From: Bordetella genomosp. 8
GTDB taxonomy: Bacteria > Pseudomonadota > Gammaproteobacteria > Burkholderiales > Burkholderiaceae_B
NCBI RefSeq assembly: GCF_002119685.1
Contig: NZ_CP021108.1
Location: forward strand, 5,952,001-6,016,000
Reading direction: 5' to 3'
Length of the DNA: 64,000 nucleotides
The position numbers were made by a program, and so were the translations under genes. Shown here piece by piece: positions 25,784 through 35,100 of the stretch. Within the stretch, counting starts at the first letter, position 1. Each line of letters opens with the position of its first letter. The notes beneath the pieces were generated by a model, which did not search any database, was not told the DNA's origin, and was given only the letters and a program-made list of their open reading frames with translations.

Positions 25784-26640
25784 GGCAATTCGAGCTCCGC
25801 GAGCAGGGGCGAATGATCCGACAGCTTGGCCCAGGCGCGCCCGCGCAGCACGCGCGCGCTGCGCACGCCGAAACCGCGCTGGTAGATGCGATCCAGGCGA
25901 AACCAGGGAAACACCGCGGGGAAGGTGCGCGGCGGCCGCACGATGCGCAGGCTGCCGTCCATGGTCAGCTGGTTGTTGCGTTCCAGCATGGCCAGGCTGT
26001 TGGGCACGCCGCGCAGCACATTGCTCAAGCGGCGCATGCCTTCGCGCAGGCGCGGACCTTCGCCGCCGACCAGCCGGGGCGCGTGGGAGAACACTTCATA
26101 GACGCCCAGGCGTTCGACGAACAGCGGCGCCAGCCGGTCGTTCCAGTCATTGAAGTCGCCCGCGATCAGCATCGGGGCGCCAGCCGGCACCATGCGGTCG
26201 ATGCGATCCACCAGCGCCTGGATCTGCCGCGAGCGGCTGCCGGCGAACAGGCCCAGATGAACGACGAAACAATGCACCTCGCGATTGCCCACGCCGATGG
26301 TGGCGTGCAGCAGGCCGCGCTGTTCCAGCCGGTGGTCGGAGATATCCTGGTTCTCGTGCTCCAGGATGGGGTAGCGCGACAGCAGCGCATTGCCATGGTC
26401 GGTCTGGTCGCGCACCGCATTGCGGCCGTAGCACATCTCCATGTGCAGCGCGGCCGCCAGCGACATATGTTGCGCATCCAGCACGCCACGGTGTTCGTTG
26501 CGGCCCTGGACTTCCTGAAGGAAGACCAGGTCCGGGCGCAATCCGTAGAGGCCCAGGCGCAGCTCCTTCAGGGAGTCCCGCGCGCCCAGCGCGGAACGGC
26601 CCTTGTGGATGTTGTAGCTGACGATGCGCAGGACGGACAT
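25780..26640 (-). CDS. Endonuclease/exonuclease/phosphatase family protein (YbhP-like)
   Basis: The 286-residue protein starts VLRIVSYNIHKG, then has FLQEVQGR, AGDFNDWNDRL and a final LSDHSPLLAEL, the ordered metal and catalytic motifs (Asn, Glu, Asp-x-Asn, Asp-His) of the DNase I/sphingomyelinase-like superfamily. E. coli ybhP precedes clsB in the same way, so a role in phospholipid or membrane metabolism is possible. Substrate is unknown. It lies 20 bases after aspS on the same strand. Confidence 0.88.
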   Translation of the reverse strand: MSVLRIVSYNIHKGRSALGARDSLKELRLGLYGLRPDLVFLQEVQGRNEHRGVLDAQHMSLAAALHMEMCYGRNAVRDQTDHGNALLSRYPILEHENQDISDHRLEQRGLLHATIGVGNREVHCFVVHLGLFAGSRSRQIQALVDRIDRMVPAGAPMLIAGDFNDWNDRLAPLFVERLGVYEVFSHAPRLVGGEGPRLREGMRRLSNVLRGVPNSLAMLERNNQLTMDGSLRIVRPPRTFPAVFPWFRLDRIYQRGFGVRSARVLRGRAWAKLSDHSPLLAELELP

Positions 26641-26660
26641 GGCGCCGGCTTACCGCACGG

Positions 26661-28448
26661 TTACTTCACTTCCGCGTTGCGCAGGCGGATATGCAGTTCG
26701 CGCAGCTGCTTTTCGTCCACGGGCGAAGGCGCCTGGGTGAGCAGGTCCTGGGCACGCTGGGTCTTGGGGAAGGCGATCACGTCGCGGATCGACTCGGCGC
26801 CGCTCATCATGGTGACGATGCGGTCCAGGCCGAAGGCGATGCCACCGTGCGGCGGCGCGCCGTACTGCAGCGCGTCCAGCAGGAAGCCGAATTTCTGGCG
26901 GGCTTCCTCGGCGTTGATCTTCAGAGCGCGGAAGACCTTGCTCTGCACTTCCTCGCGGTGGATACGGACCGAGCCGCCGCCGATTTCCCAGCCGTTCAGC
27001 ACCATGTCGTACGCCTTGGCGTAGGCCTTGCTGGGATCGGTTTCGAGGAAGTCCTCGTGGCCGTCCTTGGGGCTGGTGAAGGGGTGGTGGGCGGCGGTGT
27101 AGCGGCTTTCTTCCTCGTCGTACTCGAACATGGGGAAGTCGATGACCCACAGCGGGCGCCAGCCGGGCGTAAAGAGCCCCGAGGTCTTGCCGAATTCGCT
27201 GTGGCCGATCTTGACGCGCAGCGCGCCGATGGAATCGTTGACGACCTTTTCCTTGTCGGCGCCGAAGAAAATGATGTCGCCATCCTGCGCGCCGGTACGC
27301 TTGATCAGCTCGGCCAGCGCGGCGTCGTGGATATTCTTGACGATGGGCGACTGCAGGCCGTCACGGCCCTTGGCGGCTTCGTTGACCTTGATCCAGGCCA
27401 GGCCCTTGGCGCCATAGATGCCGACGAACTGCGTGTAGCTGTCGATCTCGCTGCGCGACAGCGCACCGCCGCCAGGCACCCGCAGGGCCACCACGCGACT
27501 GCCCGGCGTGGCCGCGGCCGACGCGAACACCTTGAAATCGACGTCGCGCATGATGTCGCTGATGTCGGTGAATTCCAGCGACACGCGCAGGTCGGGCTTG
27601 TCCGAACCGTAGCGGCGCATCGCTTCCGTCCAGGTCATGCTGGGGAAAGGCTGCGGCAGGTCGACGTTCTGTACCACCTTGAAGACGTGGTGGATCATGC
27701 TTTCGAAGATCTCGCGGATCTCCACTTCGTTCAGGAACGAGGTTTCGCAATCGATCTGGGTGAATTCCGGCTGGCGGTCGGCGCGCAGGTCTTCGTCGCG
27801 GAAGCACTTGGTGATCTGGTAGTAGCGGTCGAAGCCCGACACCATCAGCATCTGCTTGAACAGCTGCGGCGACTGCGGCAGCGCGAAGAACTGGCCCGCG
27901 TTCACGCGCGACGGCACCAGGTAGTCGCGCGCGCCTTCCGGCGTGCTCTTGGTCAGCATGGGCGTTTCGATATCGATGAAGCCCAGGGAATCCAGGAATT
28001 TGCGCACTTCGATGGAAACGCGATAGCGCAGCATCAGGTTGCGCTGCATCTGCGGGCGACGCAGGTCCAGCACGCGATGCGTCAGGCGCGTGGTTTCCGA
28101 CAGGTTGTCGTCGTCCAGCTGGAAAGGCGGCGTGACGGAAGGATTGAGGATTTCCACTTCCTTGCACAGCACTTCGATTTCGCCGGACGCCAGTTCCGGA
28201 TTGGCGGTGCCTTCCGGCCGCGGGCGCACCAGCCCGGTGACGCGGATGCAGAACTCATTGCGCAAGCGTTCGGCCGTGGCGAAGGCGGCGTTGTCGGGGT
28301 CGAAAACGATCTGCGCCAGGCCGGCGCGGTCGCGCAGGTCGATGAAGATGACCCCGCCGTGGTCGCGGCGGCGGTTTACCCAGCCGTACAGGGTAACGGT
28401 TTGACCGAGGTGGTCGCGGCAAACCTGGCCGGTGTAGCAGGTACGCAT
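26661..28448 (-). CDS. aspS: Aspartate--tRNA(Asp/Asn) ligase
   Basis: The 595-residue class II synthetase has an N-terminal OB-fold anticodon domain ([20 protein letters not shown]), motif 2 [14 protein letters not shown] and motif 3 [10 protein letters not shown], with the usual bacterial GAD insertion between. The anticodon domain has His30 in RRDHGG where E. coli has Leu, and [13 protein letters not shown] in the next loop; these resemble non-discriminating enzymes that also charge tRNA-Asn for later amidation by GatCAB. That subtype is inferred from remembered sequences. It lies in the conserved run fmdB-DUF502-aspS. Confidence 0.97.
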   Translation of the reverse strand: MRTCYTGQVCRDHLGQTVTLYGWVNRRRDHGGVIFIDLRDRAGLAQIVFDPDNAAFATAERLRNEFCIRVTGLVRPRPEGTANPELASGEIEVLCKEVEILNPSVTPPFQLDDDNLSETTRLTHRVLDLRRPQMQRNLMLRYRVSIEVRKFLDSLGFIDIETPMLTKSTPEGARDYLVPSRVNAGQFFALPQSPQLFKQMLMVSGFDRYYQITKCFRDEDLRADRQPEFTQIDCETSFLNEVEIREIFESMIHHVFKVVQNVDLPQPFPSMTWTEAMRRYGSDKPDLRVSLEFTDISDIMRDVDFKVFASAAATPGSRVVALRVPGGGALSRSEIDSYTQFVGIYGAKGLAWIKVNEAAKGRDGLQSPIVKNIHDAALAELIKRTGAQDGDIIFFGADKEKVVNDSIGALRVKIGHSEFGKTSGLFTPGWRPLWVIDFPMFEYDEEESRYTAAHHPFTSPKDGHEDFLETDPSKAYAKAYDMVLNGWEIGGGSVRIHREEVQSKVFRALKINAEEARQKFGFLLDALQYGAPPHGGIAFGLDRIVTMMSGAESIRDVIAFPKTQRAQDLLTQAPSPVDEKQLRELHIRLRNAEVK

Positions 28449-28540
28449 TGCGGGATGACTCCGTTTCTACTTTGTTGGGGCGCCTTGGAGCGTCACGATA
28501 ATGGATCGAAGGGCGGGCCGCATGCCCGCCCGGATTCTGT

Positions 28541-29209
28541 TCAGGGGCCGTCCTCCCCGCGCTGGCGGACGCCGGGCGCGGTGGGGATTTCGGCGGTCGG
28601 CTCAGGGACCACTGGCGGGGGCGGCCCCACCACCCCCATGGAAACGACGTACTTCAGAGCGGAATCCACGCTCATGTGCAGGTCGACGACCTCGGTGCGC
28701 GGCATCATCAGGAAGAAGCCGGACGTCGGGTTGGGCGTGGTGGGAACGTACACGCTGACATGGTCGCCGGGAAGATGCGTGGCGACCTCGCCGCTGGGAA
28801 TCCCGGTCAGGAAGGCGATGGTCCAGGATCCATGCCGCGGATACTGCACCAGCACGGCCTGGCGGAACGCCTGTCCGTTCGGCGCCAGCACGGTATCGCT
28901 GACCTGCTTGACCGAGTTGTAGATGGAACGCACCAGCGGGATGCGGCCCAGCAGTTTTTCCCACTGGTCCAGCATGGTGCGGCCCAGCAGGTTGGCGGCG
29001 AAGACACCCGTCAGCAGGACCACCAGGATGACCAGCAGGAAGCGGAACCCGGGGATGTCGACGCCGAACAGCGACTCCGCCGACAGGAAGCCGGGAACGA
29101 AGCCTTCCAGCGTGGCGATGAGCACGCCCAGCACCCACACCGTGATCACCAGCGGAACCCAGATGAGCAGGCCCGTGATGAAGTACTTCTTGAAGATGCG
29201 CATCGCCAT
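28541..29209 (-). CDS. DUF502 family membrane protein
   Basis: The predicted 222-residue protein has two membrane helices, ITGLLIWVPLVITVWVLGVL and a second in FLLVILVVLLTGVFAANLLG. Conserved DUF502 blocks follow, such as RIPLVRSIYNSVKQVSDT and GIPSGEV. The tail after about residue 195 is proline-rich. Function is not established. It is almost always found between fmdB and aspS in betaproteobacteria, as here. Starts at 29209 and 29203 are both possible; neither has a strong ribosome site, and the upstream stop lies only 10 bases away. Confidence 0.87.
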   Translation of the reverse strand: MAMRIFKKYFITGLLIWVPLVITVWVLGVLIATLEGFVPGFLSAESLFGVDIPGFRFLLVILVVLLTGVFAANLLGRTMLDQWEKLLGRIPLVRSIYNSVKQVSDTVLAPNGQAFRQAVLVQYPRHGSWTIAFLTGIPSGEVATHLPGDHVSVYVPTTPNPTSGFFLMMPRTEVVDLHMSVDSALKYVVSMGVVGPPPPVVPEPTAEIPTAPGVRQRGEDGP

Positions 29210-29219
29210 GACGGAGACG

Positions 29220-29567
29220 TCAGGACGCCGCGGTGGGGGGTGAGGCGGGCGTGGCGGCCGGAGTGGCCGACGAAGCCGGCGCCGCGTCGCCCGACTTGGC
29301 GCCGCCATCGGGCTTGGCTTCCGTCTTGCCCTCGGCCTTGGCCTCGGTCTTGGCGCCGCCCGGGGCGGCATTCGAACCGCCGCCGTTGTTGCGGAAATCA
29401 GTGACGTACCAACCCGAGCCCTTGAGCTGGAAGCCGGCGGCGGTCACCTGCTTGGAGAAGGTGCTGGCGCCGCATTCCGGGCATACCGTCAGCGGCGCGT
29501 CGGAGATCTTCTGCAGTACGTCCTTGGCATGGCCGCAGCTGCTGCATTTGTAAGCGTAGATAGGCAT
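29220..29567 (-). CDS. FmdB family zinc-ribbon protein
   Basis: The 115-residue protein begins MPIYAYKCSSCGHAKDVLQK and has a second Cys pair in CPECGAST, giving the four-cysteine zinc ribbon of the FmdB/CxxC_CxxC_SSSS family. The tail after residue 60 is low-complexity, rich in Ala, Gly, Lys, Glu and Pro. Members are proposed regulators but function is unproven. It leads the fmdB-DUF502-aspS run. Confidence 0.9.
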   Translation of the reverse strand: MPIYAYKCSSCGHAKDVLQKISDAPLTVCPECGASTFSKQVTAAGFQLKGSGWYVTDFRNNGGGSNAAPGGAKTEAKAEGKTEAKPDGGAKSGDAAPASSATPAATPASPPTAAS

Positions 29568-29659
29568 TCAATCCACTCCCTGGCCCGCCGGCACGAAACA
29601 ACCCGCCCAAGGGCGCCGCGCCCGCACGTGTTCGTGGGGAGGGGCGGCGCGGCTGGAGC

Positions 29660-29716
29660 GGGGCCGGCAAAAATACGGGAAAGTCTTGAATTTTAGCGGG
29701 TTTTTTCGCCGGCCCC
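29660..29716. other. Inverted repeat upstream of fmdB
   Basis: GGGGCCGGC and GCCGGCCCC are perfect 9-bp arms separated by 39 bases that start with an A-run and end with a T-run. It lies in the 207-base gap between the antiporter-like gene and fmdB. It could act in termination of the antiporter transcript or as a leader structure; the long loop makes either uncertain. Confidence 0.4.
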
Positions 29717-29774
29717 ATGACCGCGATCACGCCGCGGCCGCGGGGCCGGCCCCGCCCACTGTCTGGCCTCGCGG

Positions 29775-31040
29775 TCAGACGGGCAGCAGGAACATTCCGG
29801 CCGCCACCAGCGTCGGCACGAAGGCGGCCAGGAAAAGCCGCCCGGCGGCGATGCTGCCGTCGGGAAAGTGGTTCTTCAGGATCGCAAAACCGGCGGGATT
29901 GGGCGCATTGGCGATAACGGTCAGGCCGCCCCCGGTGACCGCGCCCGCCACCAGCATGTAGCGCCAGGTTTCATTGGTGCCCTGCACCAGCGAGCCCAGG
30001 TAGGTCAGGGCCGCATTGTCGGTGATCGCCGTCAGGGCGGTGGCGCCCCAGAAGAGCAGCGTCGGCGACAGATTGCCCAGCAGGTCCTGCAGCCACCATT
30101 GCTGCAGGCCGCCCAGCACGACCAGCCCGGCCAGGAAGAAGCCGACCATCAGGCCTTCCTTGATCATCAGCGGGTTCTGGTGGCGCTTGTAGGCTTCGGT
30201 GAAACCGATGAACAGCATCATCAGGCCCAGGAAGATCGCCGGATGGTGGGCGTTGAGCACGATGCAGACCAGGAAGGCCAGATGCATGGCGATGACCGGC
30301 AGGGGTACGGGCGGCCGGCCGGTGCCGCGCGACGCGGCGTCCTTGCCCACCTCGCGCAGGACGCCGCGGCACACGAACGTCAGCACACCGGCATTGATGC
30401 ACACCGCCACGAGGGCACGCCAGCCGAAATGCGTGGCCATGTGCGCCGCGTCCCAGCCGAAGGTGGAGGCCACCATCAGGACGGGCGGCGCGGCGTAGGA
30501 GGTCAGGACACCGCCTATGGATACATTGACGAACAGCACGCCCAAGGTCAGGTACTTGAAACCGGCACGGCCGTCGGCGCGGAAATAGGCATCGCGCAGC
30601 AGGATCGCCGCCAGCGTCATGGCCGCCGGCTCGGTGATGAACGATCCGGCCAGTGGGACCAGGGAAAGCACGACCAGGTAGGTGCTGAGCTCATTGCGGA
30701 TCGGCAGGACGCGCGCGACGAGGCGCACCACGGCGTCGACGAACTCCAGGATCGGACGGCTGGCGGCGACGACCATGATCACGAACACGAACAGCGGTTC
30801 CGTGAAGTTGCGCGTGTCCATGTATTCGATGGCCTTGCCGCTGCCCGCCAACAAGGCCATGCAGACGATCAGGACGAAGGCCCAGACGCCGAACACCGCT
30901 TCCACCTCGGCCAGCATGTGCCAGACGCCGGCGTGCGGGCCGTTGCGATGCGCCAGGCGGGCGAAGAACGGGACGGAAAAAGTGTGCAGGACGGCGATGG
31001 CGAACAGCAGCGTCGCGATCGCTTCGATCGTATCGGGCAT
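29775..31040 (-). CDS. Putative Na+/H+ antiporter (PF07399-like)
   Basis: This hydrophobic protein of 421 residues has about eleven to twelve membrane helices. Blocks such as SFITEPAAMTLAAILLRD, VLFVNVSIGGVLTSYAAPPV and a final GGGLTVIANAPNPAGFAI resemble the putative Na+/H+ antiporter family and the wider ion-transporter superfamily. The NAPNP motif near the end suits a cation-binding helix. Ion specificity is unproven. The gene is divergent from the CitE-like lyase with a 199-base gap. Confidence 0.83.
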   Translation of the reverse strand: MPDTIEAIATLLFAIAVLHTFSVPFFARLAHRNGPHAGVWHMLAEVEAVFGVWAFVLIVCMALLAGSGKAIEYMDTRNFTEPLFVFVIMVVAASRPILEFVDAVVRLVARVLPIRNELSTYLVVLSLVPLAGSFITEPAAMTLAAILLRDAYFRADGRAGFKYLTLGVLFVNVSIGGVLTSYAAPPVLMVASTFGWDAAHMATHFGWRALVAVCINAGVLTFVCRGVLREVGKDAASRGTGRPPVPLPVIAMHLAFLVCIVLNAHHPAIFLGLMMLFIGFTEAYKRHQNPLMIKEGLMVGFFLAGLVVLGGLQQWWLQDLLGNLSPTLLFWGATALTAITDNAALTYLGSLVQGTNETWRYMLVAGAVTGGGLTVIANAPNPAGFAILKNHFPDGSIAAGRLFLAAFVPTLVAAGMFLLPV

Positions 31041-31175
31041 GGGCTGGGCTGACTCCTTGCTGAAGCAGCGCAGACTATACAGAAGTCCCGGCGCGATGCG
31101 CCATGGTCATGGCGACATCGCGGGCCCCCGCGATCCCGGTGCAGGGCCAGAGCCCTGGCCAGCAGGCACCGCGTG

Positions 31176-31204
31176 TTGACCGGCCGCGACGTGGCCCGTA
31201 TCGT
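31176..31204 (+). promoter_or_regulatory. Possible sigma-70 promoter for the CitE-like gene
   Basis: TTGACC and TATCGT are separated by 17 bases and lie about 35 bases upstream of the ATG. The match is partial and untested. Confidence 0.35.
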
Positions 31205-31239
31205 TCCTGACCACCGACACCCAAGCCGACGGACCCCGT

Positions 31240-32112
31240 ATGACGGTGCTGAGATCCCTGCTGTTCGCCCCCGCCAACCATCCGCGTCGCGTGGAAAAGG
31301 CCCTTGCGCTGCAGGCGGATGCGGTGATCCTGGACCTGGAAGACGCCTGCGCGATATCGGAAAAAGTCGCCAGCCGCGTCAAGGTCAGCCAGGCGATGGC
31401 CCTGCCGCGTGGCTGCCTGGGCTATGTGCGGGTCAATCCCCTATCCACGGAATTTGCCTATGGCGACCTGGTCGAGACCGTGCGTCCCGGGCTGGACGGG
31501 GTGGTCTTGCCCAAGGTCGAATCGGCCGCGGAGCTGCTGACCGCGGACTGGCTGATCCGCCAGATGGAGCGCGAGCGCGGCATGCCCGACGGCGGCGTGG
31601 ACCTGATCCCCATCATCGAAACCGCGCGCGGCCTGGCCTTCCTGCCGGAAATCCTGGCGGCCACGCCCCGCGTGAAGCGCGCCGCCTTCGGGGCGGGCGA
31701 CTTCACGCTGGACCTGGACCTGACCTGGACGCGCGACGAAAGCGAGCTGAACGCCTATCGCGCCCAGATGGTGCTGCAGTCGCGCGCGGCTGGCATCGAA
31801 GCGCCGCTGGATACGGTGTGGGTGAACCTGCAGGATCCGGAAGGCTGTGCCGCGTCCGCGCGCAAGGCGCGCGAACTGGGCTTCCAGGGCAAGCTATGCA
31901 TCCATCCGGACCAGCTGCCGGCGGTCAATGCCGCCTTCACCCCCAGCGCCGCGCAGGTCGAGCGCGCACGCCGCGTGCTGGACGCCTTCGCCCAGGCCGA
32001 GGCGCAGGGCTCGTCGGCCATCCAGTTGGACGGCCAGTTCATCGACTACCCCATCGTCCATGCCGCGCGGCGCGTCATGGCGGTGGCCGCGAAGATCCCG
32101 CCACAACCATGA
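31240..32112 (+). CDS. HpcH/HpaI aldolase / CitE-like CoA ester lyase
   Basis: The 290-residue TIM-barrel protein has LFAPANHPRRVEKAL at the N-terminus, VILDLEDACAISEK, VLPKVESAAEL, IPIIETARGL and FGAGDFTLDLDL, with the Glu and Asp metal ligands of the CitE family. GKLCIHPDQLPAVN near the C-terminus is also typical. It should cleave or form a beta-hydroxyacyl-CoA such as citramalyl- or malyl-CoA. No other citrate lyase subunits are near, so it is a stand-alone CitE-like enzyme. It is convergent with the autotransporter gene. Confidence 0.9.
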   Translation: MTVLRSLLFAPANHPRRVEKALALQADAVILDLEDACAISEKVASRVKVSQAMALPRGCLGYVRVNPLSTEFAYGDLVETVRPGLDGVVLPKVESAAELLTADWLIRQMERERGMPDGGVDLIPIIETARGLAFLPEILAATPRVKRAAFGAGDFTLDLDLTWTRDESELNAYRAQMVLQSRAAGIEAPLDTVWVNLQDPEGCAASARKARELGFQGKLCIHPDQLPAVNAAFTPSAAQVERARRVLDAFAQAEAQGSSAIQLDGQFIDYPIVHAARRVMAVAAKIPPQP

Positions 32113-32113
32113 G

Positions 32114-32135
32114 GCCGGCCTGACCGGCGGCCGGC
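32114..32135. terminator. Short GC hairpin between convergent genes
   Basis: GCCGGCC and GGCCGGC pair around an 8-base loop just after the CitE-like stop. No T-run follows, so only weak support for termination. Confidence 0.35.
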
Positions 32136-32179
32136 GCCCCCCGCGCACGGCGCCCCGCCATCCCGGCCAACCCGGGCGA

Positions 32180-35100
32180 TTACCAGCTGTACCGGTAACC
32201 CACCTGCCCGAACACCCCCCTGCGTTCTTCCCCGCCCAGGTTCTTCGCCAGCTTGACGGTGGCGTAGAGCTGGCCGCCCTTGCCGACCGCTTCGTTGATG
32301 CCGAAGCCTACTTCGCCCCAGGTGCGTCCGAAGTCCGAGCGTACCGAGGTATCGCCCACGGTGACCGCGCGCGGCGGGACAAAGTCGTGCAGCACGTCGA
32401 AGGTCATGTAGGGCGTACCCGATCCGGCGCCGTCGTCCGTCTTCAGGTTGGGCGCGAACAGGCGGAAACCCAGGCGTCCGCGCAAGGCATTGCTGCTGTT
32501 GCCCGAAACGCGCGAGATGCCGTCGTCGAAACTGTCCAGCTTCAGGTACTGATACACCAACTGCGCCTGCGGTTCGATGGACAGCTTGGGCATCAGCGCG
32601 AAGGGCTTGCCGACTTCCTGCGACAGCGCGATGCCGAAGCCGTTCTGGTTGCCGCCGTTGCCGTACACGTCGTCGTACTTGTTCCGGTAGTGCGTGACCT
32701 GCGCCACCGAATCCCAGTAGCTGCCATCGCGCCAGTACTTGGTGTAGTAGCCGCCCAGGCTCTGCGCCTGCGTGGTTGCGCTGCCCGCCTTGTCCGACAG
32801 CGTGGCGTTCAGGTCGCGCTTGCCGTCCTTGAAGTCGGAATCGGTCACGCCCAGCGTCGCGGTCACGCCGGCGTGCGTGCTGCCGCCTTCCTCGGATTGC
32901 GACAGGGTCCAATCCTTGCCGAACTGCATGAAGAAGGTGTGCTGGTTCACCGAGAAGCGGCCCGAATTGGCGTTCAGGCCATCGCCGCCTATGCGCCCCC
33001 AGAAGCCGTCCTTGTTGCCCTTCTGGTTCTGCTCGGTGGCGTAGACATCGCCCACCCGCTCGTGCAGGCGCCCCAGCATCGCGAAGCCGTAGTCCAGGTT
33101 CAACGCCGGCGTCATCGCGTAACCCGCGACGGCGGGACGATAGGCCACCGGCCCCGTCGGCGTGGGATCGCCTGGCGACGTCGGTCCGCCCAGCGTGGAA
33201 CGCAGGAAGTAATCGTCCGCGCTGGCGCTGCCGCCGCGATACAGCAGGTACTGGTGCGCGCCCGCCTGCACCGGCGCGGCCAGGCTGAATGCGCCGGGCG
33301 CGGTGGTGCCGCCATTGGTCACCGCCACCACGTTGATGCCGTCCCCGGTGGTGCGCGCGCCCCCGCCCCCGGTGTTATTGATACGCAGCGCGGTCGTGCC
33401 CGTGGCGGTGCCGCCGTTGACGACCAGGCGATCCGACGGCGCGCCGTCGCCGGCCACATAGGTGTTCAGCGCGATGGCGCCGCCATTGCCGCGGTAGCTG
33501 CTGGCCGTGACGGTCTTGTAGCTGGCCGCCTGCGTGGGATCGCCGACGGGCGCCTGGTAGGCGATGGTGCCGGCATTCGACAGTGCCGCGGTCTCCGAGC
33601 TGCCCGTGACGTTCCAGACGCTGCTCGAGTCGATGCTGACGGCCAGCGGATCGATGCGGCCGGTCAGCGTCGTGCCATTGCGCAGGACAACCGAGCCGCT
33701 GCTGCTGGCGTCGGCGATCAGGTCGCCGTTCAGCGACACGCCCTGCGCATCGAGGTTGACCACGCTGGCGTTCGTCAGGTTCAGCAAGGTGCCGGACGAT
33801 GCCGTGATCACGGTACCCGGACGCACGCTGATATCGGCGCGCGCGCCGGTCACCTCGATCGCATTGCCGGCCTGCGCGCTGAACGTGCCACCGTTGAGCA
33901 CGATGTTCGAAACGTTCCCGGTAGCGGCGCTATCGGTCACGGCGATGGCCGCCGTGCCGCCCTGCACGGTACTGTTGTTCAGCGTGACCGTACCGCCCGC
34001 ATTGACCAGGACGCCGGGACCGCTTGCACTGCGCATCACCGTCCCGTTGGCCGTGGCGGCGCCCGCCGGTCCTTCGACCTGCAGGGCCGCGGCGTTCGTG
34101 CCGCTGGCCAGGATGGACCCGCCCATCAAGGCGGCGGTCGCGCCGCTGTCCAGCATGATGCCCGAGGCCAGATCGCCGGCCGTGGTCACGGTGGCGTTCG
34201 TCAATTGCAGCGTGCCCGAGCTGCTGATGTGGATGCCCGCGGCACCGGCGCCGGCGGTGGCGATACTGCCGCCGTTGACCACCACGTCGCCATTGGCACC
34301 CGACGAGCTGATACCGGCCGCGCCCGAGCCGCTGGTCGTGATATTGGTGTCGGTCAACGCGATGACGCCGCCCGCGGCCTGGTTGTCCAGCGCGATGCCC
34401 GTTCCCGAAACGGTGATGCTGCCGGCCGTGCCGACCACGCTGCCGCCGACCGCGCTGGGATCCAGCAGGATCCCGTCGGCCGACCCGTTCGCCAGGATGG
34501 CGCCCGTGCCGGAGAAAGCCACCGACGCGCCCGCGCCCGTCAGGTGTACCGCTGCGGTGCCATCATCGGCGCGTATCACGCCGTTGTTGACCAGGCTGGC
34601 ATTGGCGCCCTGCACCAGCGCGCCGTCGCCATGCGCGACCTGGATGGTCGCGTTGTTCTGCACGGTGCCCTGCGCGCCGACCACCACGCCGGTGGAGGAC
34701 CTGCCGGTGAAGGCGATGGTGTTGTTGTTGACCAGCGTGCCCTGGTTGCGCGCGACGAAACCGACGACGCCGTCGGACGACGACTGGATGGCCGCATTGT
34801 TGACCAGTGTGGTGGGCACCGCGTCGCCCGCGGCCGCGCCGGTGATGTCGTGGCCCTGGCCGTCGACGATGCCGGCCGTCGCGCCTGCGTTCGACAGCAT
34901 GATGGTCGTCCCGGCATCGATCGTGCCGGCGGCGCCGCCTTCGTTGACGATGGCGACCGCGCCGCCCGCGCCACCGGCCGCTCCGGTCACGCGCCAGGTC
35001 GAGTTGCCCGTCGACAGCGTGGTGCCCATCCCGGTGGCCACCACGCCGCGCGCATCCTTGCCGGCGACCGTGATGTCGAACGCGCCCGCCGTGGATCCGC

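Noticed and set aside
26691..28922. 743-codon plus-strand frame opposite aspS
   Set aside because: Antisense to a fully recognisable AspRS; no motif of its own.
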